Source: JBCFBK01 sp038562555 (GTDB lineage Bacteria; Bacteroidota; Bacteroidia; Bacteroidales; Prolixibacteraceae). Taken from it: 12,208 bases of DNA. Position 1 is the first letter of the stretch. Each line of letters starts with the position of its first letter. Below, one piece after another: positions 8,384 through 12,208 of the stretch. Both the position numbers and the translations under genes were made by a program. Where the stretch lies: the NCBI GenBank assembly GCA_038562555.1, contig JBCFBK010000085.1, forward strand, positions 1 through 12,208, given 5' to 3'. The notes beneath the pieces are model-generated. The model was given only the letters and a program-made list of their open reading frames with translations. It made no database searches and was not told the origin of the DNA.

Positions 8384-9799
8384 ATGAAGAAAATATTATC
8401 CATATTAATAGCAGTGGTCATTAGCAGTATTGCTTTTGGCCAAAACAGATACAATAGTTGGGAATTATTCAAATATTCCGGGCCTGGATTAAAACAAACC
8501 GGGTGGTTAACGACAAAACATTCAAAAGAGATTAAATCCTCCTCCTGGTCGGTAGGCTGCGAAACGCTTGACCGGGACTATGCAAAGTTCAGTATCTATA
8601 AGGATTATGTTGGTGAGCTTGGCGTTAAATATGCCCGTTTGCAAAGTGGTTGGGCGAAATGCGAAAAAGAAAAAGGAACATACAGGTTCGAATGGCTCGA
8701 CAGTTGTGTTTACGGGCTGACCGAACAATCGGTTGAACCTTGGATTTGCCTGTGTTATGGCAATCCGCTGTATGGTTCGGGAATCCGTCTTGGCTCGAAA
8801 ATATTTACAGATGAAAAAGCCATGGCTGCATGGCTGAAATATGTGGAGACAACCGTTAAAAGGTATCAGGATGTTGTGAAATTATGGGAAGTGTGGAATG
8901 AACCCAACGGAGGGAGTGAAAGTCAGGAGTATGCCACTCTTTTAATGAAAACTGCCGAAGTCATTAAACGGGTTCAGCCCGAATCAAAGATACTGGGTTT
9001 TTCACTGGCTGGAATACCTTTAAAATTCACAGAGGAAGTTTTTGAAATACTAAAAACCAGCAACAAGTTAAATCTGGTTGATTATTTGAGTTATCATCCG
9101 TATAACCGTAATCCCGACGACAGTTATACAGAAGTTGAGAAACTGAAATCGCTGGCACATTCCTATAATCCGGACATCAAATTATTTCAGGGCGAAAACG
9201 GATGCCCTTCCCAACTTGAATGGACACATGCCCTGGCCTATTATCCCTGGACAGAGATCAGCCAGGCGAAATGGTTCTTGCGCCGAATGGCGGGAGACAG
9301 GGTCAGAAATATCCCTTCATCCATCTTCACTATTATCGATCTTCGTTATTACAATATGTTGCAATCATTCGGTCTGATCCGTTCCAACCTGTTACACGAG
9401 ATTATCTACAAAAGGCCTTCATATTATGGCGTTCAGCATATGGTCAGCTTTTTTGATGATACCGTTGAGGCAATTGGCGAAATGGAATACACGTCAAATG
9501 CCTACCGGAAGATGACCGTTGCCGGATTCCGGAAGGAAGGAAATCCGGTCGCATTGGTTTGGTATAAGGATCAGATACCCGGAGATGAACTGAACTGGGA
9601 TTTGGTCAGCCTGACTGTTAAGAAGATGAATTTCAGAGATCCGGTTTACGTAGAAATGATTTCAGGTAAAGTTTATGAAATCGATAAGTTGGATTGGGAA
9701 AATAAAGGTGCTGATGTGGTTTTGAAAAATTTACCGGTTTGGGACAGTGTGGTCATGATCACTGAACGTTCACAGGTAAAATTAAAACCGGAACATTAG
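8384..9799 (+). CDS. Secreted clan GH-A glycoside hydrolase, GH39-like, family uncertain
   Basis: This is a 471-residue exported enzyme. The signal peptide is MKKILSILIAVVISSIAFG, cut near residues 19-20, with no lipobox. It is probably periplasmic or secreted. A TIM barrel covers roughly residues 50-355. VKYARLQSGWAKCEKEKGTYRFEWLD (80-106) is the second-strand region typical of GH39/GH42-like enzymes. WEVWNEPN places the expected acid/base at Glu173, and FQGENGCPS places the expected nucleophile at Glu271, as in retaining clan GH-A hydrolases. His238 in YLSYHPY and Trp290-equivalent aromatics probably line the site. A small beta-sandwich (about 375-465) closes the chain, as in GH39-like proteins. 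It lies 78 bases after susD on the same strand, so it is probably the enzyme of this locus. The opening segment WSVGCETLDRDY recurs, to my memory, in a group of uncharacterised hydrolases. Bond and sugar specificity are unknown. Confidence 0.82.
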   Translation: MKKILSILIAVVISSIAFGQNRYNSWELFKYSGPGLKQTGWLTTKHSKEIKSSSWSVGCETLDRDYAKFSIYKDYVGELGVKYARLQSGWAKCEKEKGTYRFEWLDSCVYGLTEQSVEPWICLCYGNPLYGSGIRLGSKIFTDEKAMAAWLKYVETTVKRYQDVVKLWEVWNEPNGGSESQEYATLLMKTAEVIKRVQPESKILGFSLAGIPLKFTEEVFEILKTSNKLNLVDYLSYHPYNRNPDDSYTEVEKLKSLAHSYNPDIKLFQGENGCPSQLEWTHALAYYPWTEISQAKWFLRRMAGDRVRNIPSSIFTIIDLRYYNMLQSFGLIRSNLLHEIIYKRPSYYGVQHMVSFFDDTVEAIGEMEYTSNAYRKMTVAGFRKEGNPVALVWYKDQIPGDELNWDLVSLTVKKMNFRDPVYVEMISGKVYEIDKLDWENKGADVVLKNLPVWDSVVMITERSQVKLKPEH

Positions 9800-9811
9800 T
9801 CCGCACAACAC

Positions 9812-9843
9812 TCCGGATTCATAGGCGCTTGCGATTATCCGGA
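9812..9843. terminator. Candidate bidirectional terminator between convergent genes
   Basis: TCCGGAT (9812-9818) pairs with ATCCGGA (9837-9843), and a small CGC/GCG stem (9826-9828 with 9831-9833) can form inside the 18-base loop. It sits in the 47-base gap between the hydrolase stop and the end of the DUF3788 gene, where a shared terminator is expected. Neither side has a strong T-run, so this is a structural suggestion supported mainly by position. Confidence 0.4.
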
Positions 9844-9846
9844 ATT

Positions 9847-10269
9847 CTATTTCAGTTTCGACTTATAGTCGATCAGAACCCTGACCGAGTTGAGGATCTC
9901 CCTGCTTTTAACCTCAACGGTCAGGGCTTTTAGTTTGCCATAGTATGGACTGTTTGCGAAATTTTCTTTTAGCAAAGGGTCTATCGCCAGCTCGCTGATG
10001 CCGGTGCCGGTTTTGTCGGTGAAGTAGAAGCCGAGCTTGAAGAAATGATCCCAAACCGAGAACCAGCAGATGGTCTTCTTCTTAAATGTCAGCTTGCATA
10101 ACCAGGCTTTGCCGTCATTGTAATAACGCCATTCAAACAGCATAGAAGGAAACTGATCGGCTACCCACGCGCTGATTTCATCCCAATGGGGCTTGGTTTC
10201 ACCCAGATATTTTTGCAGGACTGCATCATCAGGGTATTCGTTTTGATCGTTGAGCAAAGGTTTATCCAT
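9847..10269 (-). CDS. DUF3788 family protein
   Basis: This is a 140-residue cytoplasmic protein without signal peptide or membrane segment. The pattern PLLNDQNEYPDDAVLQKYLG, then FEWRYYNDGKAWLCKLTFKKKT and WFSVWDHFFKLGFYFT matches what I know of the DUF3788 family: small proteins common in Bacteroidota and Firmicutes, with no established function that I can cite. Length is typical and the protein looks complete. ATG at 10269 gives the usual family N-terminus (MDKPLLNDQNEYP). It is convergent with the hydrolase gene and divergent from the GntP gene, so it is its own transcription unit and not part of the glycan locus. Base composition is intermediate between the low-GC locus and the GC-rich permease. 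Confidence 0.85.
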   Translation of the reverse strand: MDKPLLNDQNEYPDDAVLQKYLGETKPHWDEISAWVADQFPSMLFEWRYYNDGKAWLCKLTFKKKTICWFSVWDHFFKLGFYFTDKTGTGISELAIDPLLKENFANSPYYGKLKALTVEVKSREILNSVRVLIDYKSKLK

Positions 10270-10280
10270 GTTTTTTTATT

Positions 10281-10288
10281 CAAATTTA
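10281..10288 (-). promoter_or_regulatory. Possible -7 element for the DUF3788 gene
   Basis: Read on the - strand this is TAAATTTG, an exact match to the Bacteroidota -7 consensus TAnnTTTG, placed 12 bases before the ATG at 10269. No TTTG or TTG is found 19-21 bases further upstream, and the leader would be very short. The call is therefore weak. Confidence 0.3.
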
Positions 10289-10333
10289 ATCCTTTTTTGA
10301 ATTCCGACGGCCTGATTAATATCTTCATTTCCA

Positions 10334-10365
10334 TTGGAGACCCGATCAGAAAAATGTTATTTTTG
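10334..10365 (+). promoter_or_regulatory. Bacteroidota-type promoter for the GntP permease gene
   Basis: TTG at 10334-10336 and TATTTTTG at 10358-10365 match the Bacteroidota vegetative promoter (-33 TTG/TTTG and -7 TAnnTTTG) with a 21-base spacer, which is in the usual range. Transcription would begin around 10369-10372, at or just after the ATG at 10367. That ATG therefore cannot be used efficiently, and the start at 10397 is favoured, with a leader of about 25-28 bases. Confidence 0.6.
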
Positions 10366-10396
10366 AATGATTATACCTGATTGGAAACTGATACTT

Positions 10397-11746
10397 ATGG
10401 AACAACATAGTCTGATCTTATTAGCAGCTCTTTTCGTTTCTGTGCTTTTCATCATTCTGGGGACGACAAAATTGAAAATGCATCCTTTCCTGGTTCTGCT
10501 GCTGGCCGCCTATGGCGTAGGCCTGATCAGCGGGATGCCGGCTTCGGGAATCGTTAAGGTGATCACCTCCGGCTTTGGAGACATCATGGGCTATATCGGG
10601 ATTGTCATTATTCTGGGAACCATTATCGGCGTTATCCTGGAGAAATCGGGTGCTGCAATTAAGCTGGCTGAACTGGTGGTCCGGGTAATCGGTAAAAAAC
10701 ATCCCGCGCTGGCCATGAGCATCATTGGCTATATCGTTTCAATCCCCGTGTTCTGCGATTCCGGCTTTGTCATTTTGTCTTCACTGAAAAGGTCCCTGAT
10801 CCAAAAAACAGGGCGTTCGGCCGTTGCCATGAGTATTGCCCTGTCCACGGGCCTGTATGCCACTCATACCCTTGTGCCTCCAACGCCGGGTCCCATCGCG
10901 GCAGCCGGGAACCTGGGCATTACCGACCAGTTGGGCATGGTCATCCTGTACGGGTTGTTTATCGCAGCCATTGCCATGCTCACCGGCTATTGGTGGGCCA
11001 GCTATTCGGGCCGCAAATATCAGAGTGGTGAAGATCATCCGCTTGAAATGGAACTGGATGAGACCTTACTTCAAAAGCTTCCGTCGTCTGTGCTGTCGGT
11101 ACTCCCTATTTTTCTGCCCATTGTGCTGATTGCCTTGCGCTCGGTTGTGCTGATGACCTCACTGCCAAAGGAAAATTTCTTGTATGAGTTGATCAATTTT
11201 GCGGGCGATCCGGTCAATGCGCTTTTCCTGGGATTATTCGCATCATTCCTTTTGATACAAAAGAAAGGCGCCGGCGAAATTACCGCCTGGGTTGGAGAAG
11301 GCATACAGGCATCAGCCGCTATTTTGATCATCACCGGGGCCGGCGGGGCTTTTGGAGCGATGCTGAAGGCCACCCATATCGGCGATACCCTGGGCGAGTT
11401 ATTATCCGGATATCAGCTCGGCATCTTTCTTCCTTTTATCATTGCGGCAGCCTTAAAAACGGCACAAGGGTCGTCAACCGTTGCGCTGGTCGCCACTTCA
11501 GCGCTGGTGGCGCCGCTGCTGGCCGGACTGGGACTGGATTCAGCAACAGGTAAGGCGCTCACGGTAATGGCAATCGGAGCCGGGGCTATGACTGTCTCGC
11601 ACGCCAACGACAGTTTTTTCTGGGTCGTCACCCAGTTCAGCAAAATGGATGTGGGCACCGGTTATAAAACCCACACCCTGGCTACACTCTTCCAGGGAGT
11701 TGTGTCAATGATCGTGGTTTATGTGCTGTCGGTTGTGCTGCTGTAG
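10397..11746 (+). CDS. GntP-family gluconate/sugar-acid permease
   Basis: This inner-membrane proton symporter has 449 residues from ATG 10397. GntP-family members import gluconate and related organic acids. The chain is mostly hydrophobic helices, starting with LILLAALFVSVLFIILGTT. Family marks in this numbering are IPVFCDSGFVIL (116-127), THTLVPPTPGPIAAAG (156-171), KTAQGSSTVALVATSAL (354-370) and GAGAMTVSHANDSFFW (394-409). The length is typical and the gene is intact. An in-frame ATG at 10367 would add ten residues (MIIPDWKLIL), but the promoter places the transcript start at about that codon, so 10397 was chosen. No kinase or dehydrogenase for sugar acids is next to it in the window. The substrate is inferred at family level only, and the link to the upstream glycan locus is speculative. 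GC is clearly higher than in the locus at 1602-9799. Confidence 0.9.
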   Translation: MEQHSLILLAALFVSVLFIILGTTKLKMHPFLVLLLAAYGVGLISGMPASGIVKVITSGFGDIMGYIGIVIILGTIIGVILEKSGAAIKLAELVVRVIGKKHPALAMSIIGYIVSIPVFCDSGFVILSSLKRSLIQKTGRSAVAMSIALSTGLYATHTLVPPTPGPIAAAGNLGITDQLGMVILYGLFIAAIAMLTGYWWASYSGRKYQSGEDHPLEMELDETLLQKLPSSVLSVLPIFLPIVLIALRSVVLMTSLPKENFLYELINFAGDPVNALFLGLFASFLLIQKKGAGEITAWVGEGIQASAAILIITGAGGAFGAMLKATHIGDTLGELLSGYQLGIFLPFIIAAALKTAQGSSTVALVATSALVAPLLAGLGLDSATGKALTVMAIGAGAMTVSHANDSFFWVVTQFSKMDVGTGYKTHTLATLFQGVVSMIVVYVLSVVLL

Positions 11747-11765
11747 CGTCGGTATTTCATCGGCG
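11747..11765 (+). terminator. Weak hairpin directly after the permease stop
   Basis: CGTCGG (11747-11752) can pair with TCGGCG (11760-11765), including two G-U pairs, around a 7-base loop. TGTTT follows. Its position right after the stop suits a terminator, but the stem is short and the T-run poor. Confidence 0.25.
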
Positions 11766-11796
11766 TGTTTCATCCCAATGTTTTATGATCGCTGTA

Positions 11797-12108
11797 TTAG
11801 TGGCGGGCAATAAGCGATTTAATATATGATTCCGGTGTTAATACGCCAATCTCACTTTTGCTAAAATCCTTTAAATTTCGCGTAAGAATTACGTCAATCT
11901 CACCATTTTTCATCGCAGCAAAATTCTGTAAGCTATCCTCAAAATCTTTAAAACCAGAATTGAGCGCATTACTTACGACCTCTTTATCCATTATCAAAAC
12001 ATCCGTAATCGTCAGTAACTGTTTAAGATTTTCAATCACTTTGTCATGTCGGGCCGTCTGTCTCAACAGATAGTAAACATTACTATATAGTGTCGCTAAG
12101 AAAACTCC
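11797..12108 (-). pseudogene. VapC-like PIN-domain protein, N-terminus missing
   Basis: On the - strand 103 codons are open from 12108 down to the stop at 11797-11799. They read as the C-terminal two thirds of a PIN-domain ribonuclease of the toxin (VapC-like) type. GVFLATLYSNVYYLLR corresponds to the helix entered from the second strand. FKDFEDSLQ (fragment residues 53-61) carries the third acidic position, and IDVILTRNLKDF (71-82) carries the last acid and strand. VLTPESYI is a usual ending. The first metal-binding Asp (LDT/LDTN) and its roughly 40 residues are absent. A TAG stop lies directly upstream in frame (12109-12111), and no frame up to the window end restores the domain. There is no ATG start; the only start-like codon in a sensible place is a TTG at 12064-12066, which would give a still shorter piece. 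Without the N-terminal acid, nuclease activity is unlikely. No antitoxin gene is visible. The gene was probably cut by a rearrangement near 12110. Confidence 0.75.
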
Positions 12109-12119
12109 CTAAATTTTGA

Positions 12120-12208
12120 TTATTCATAACGCATATGAATAAAAGAGGGTGGTGTTACACGATTTTGGTCAGGTTCTTCCCAACTTTCGATTGCATAAGG
12201 ATATTTTA
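12120..12208 (-). pseudogene. Possible IS256-type transposase remnant (runs off the window)
   Basis: On the - strand one frame is open from the right edge to a TAA at 12120-12122 (29 codons). It begins KYPYAIESWEE, which resembles the conserved KYP-A-x-SWE-x-NW stretch in the late catalytic region of IS256-family (Transposase_mut) transposases. The family's following NW-D-L and YTTN motifs are absent. Instead the frame continues as PDQNRVTPPSFIHMRYE and stops, so if this is a transposase it is broken or internally deleted. Only about eleven residues support the match. The rest of the gene, if any, lies beyond the window. Confidence 0.4.

Noticed and set aside
10421..11658. Several open frames opposite or overlapping the GntP permease
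   Set aside because: Low-complexity translations without family motifs, fully inside a recognisable membrane protein; frame shadows caused by high GC.
11748..11773. Imperfect tandem repeat around GTCGGTATTTCATC and GGCGTGTTTCATC
   Set aside because: Two short imperfect copies only; no sign of an array or attachment site.
11858..12073. Open frame on the + strand across the PIN fragment
   Set aside because: It is the reverse shadow of the PIN-domain sequence and has no recognisable motif.

Overview
The window looks like chromosomal DNA of a member of the Bacteroidota. The support is a SusC/SusD pair, a FecI-like ECF sigma factor with a FecR-like anti-sigma factor, a lipoprotein signal followed by acidic residues, A-rich translation starts, and at least one close match to the Bacteroidota promoter (TTG, 21 bp, TAnnTTTG). 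I cannot place it below phylum with confidence.

Layout. (1) 1-1478 is the 3' part of a GC-rich gene for a large protein with a glutamine-amidotransferase-like fold region, probably carbohydrate-related; its start lies outside the window. (2) 1602-9799 is a five-gene polysaccharide utilisation locus, all on the + strand: ECF sigma factor, FecR-type anti-sigma factor, SusC-type TonB-dependent transporter with an N-terminal STN signalling domain, SusD-type lipoprotein, and a secreted clan GH-A glycoside hydrolase (GH39-like, exact family uncertain). (3) 9847-10269 on the - strand is a small DUF3788 protein, convergent with the hydrolase. (4) 10397-11746 is a GntP-family permease with its own recognisable promoter. 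(5) 11797-12108 on the - strand is the C-terminal two thirds of a VapC-like PIN-domain protein with no N-terminus. It runs into a short stretch (12120-12208) that resembles a piece of an IS256-type transposase. The right edge is therefore probably a rearranged, mobile-element-scarred region.

How the genes work together. Binding of a glycan at the outer-membrane SusC/SusD complex would be signalled through the STN domain of SusC to the periplasmic part of the FecR protein. This frees the sigma factor to transcribe susC, susD and the hydrolase. The hydrolase has a signal peptide and both expected catalytic glutamates, so it would cut the glycan or its fragments outside the cytoplasm. The substrate cannot be read from the sequence. 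The GntP permease would import a sugar acid such as gluconate, but it has a separate promoter and a gene on the opposite strand lies in between, so a link to the locus is only possible. I saw no rRNA, tRNA or CRISPR array, and no gene-free stretch longer than about 300 bases.
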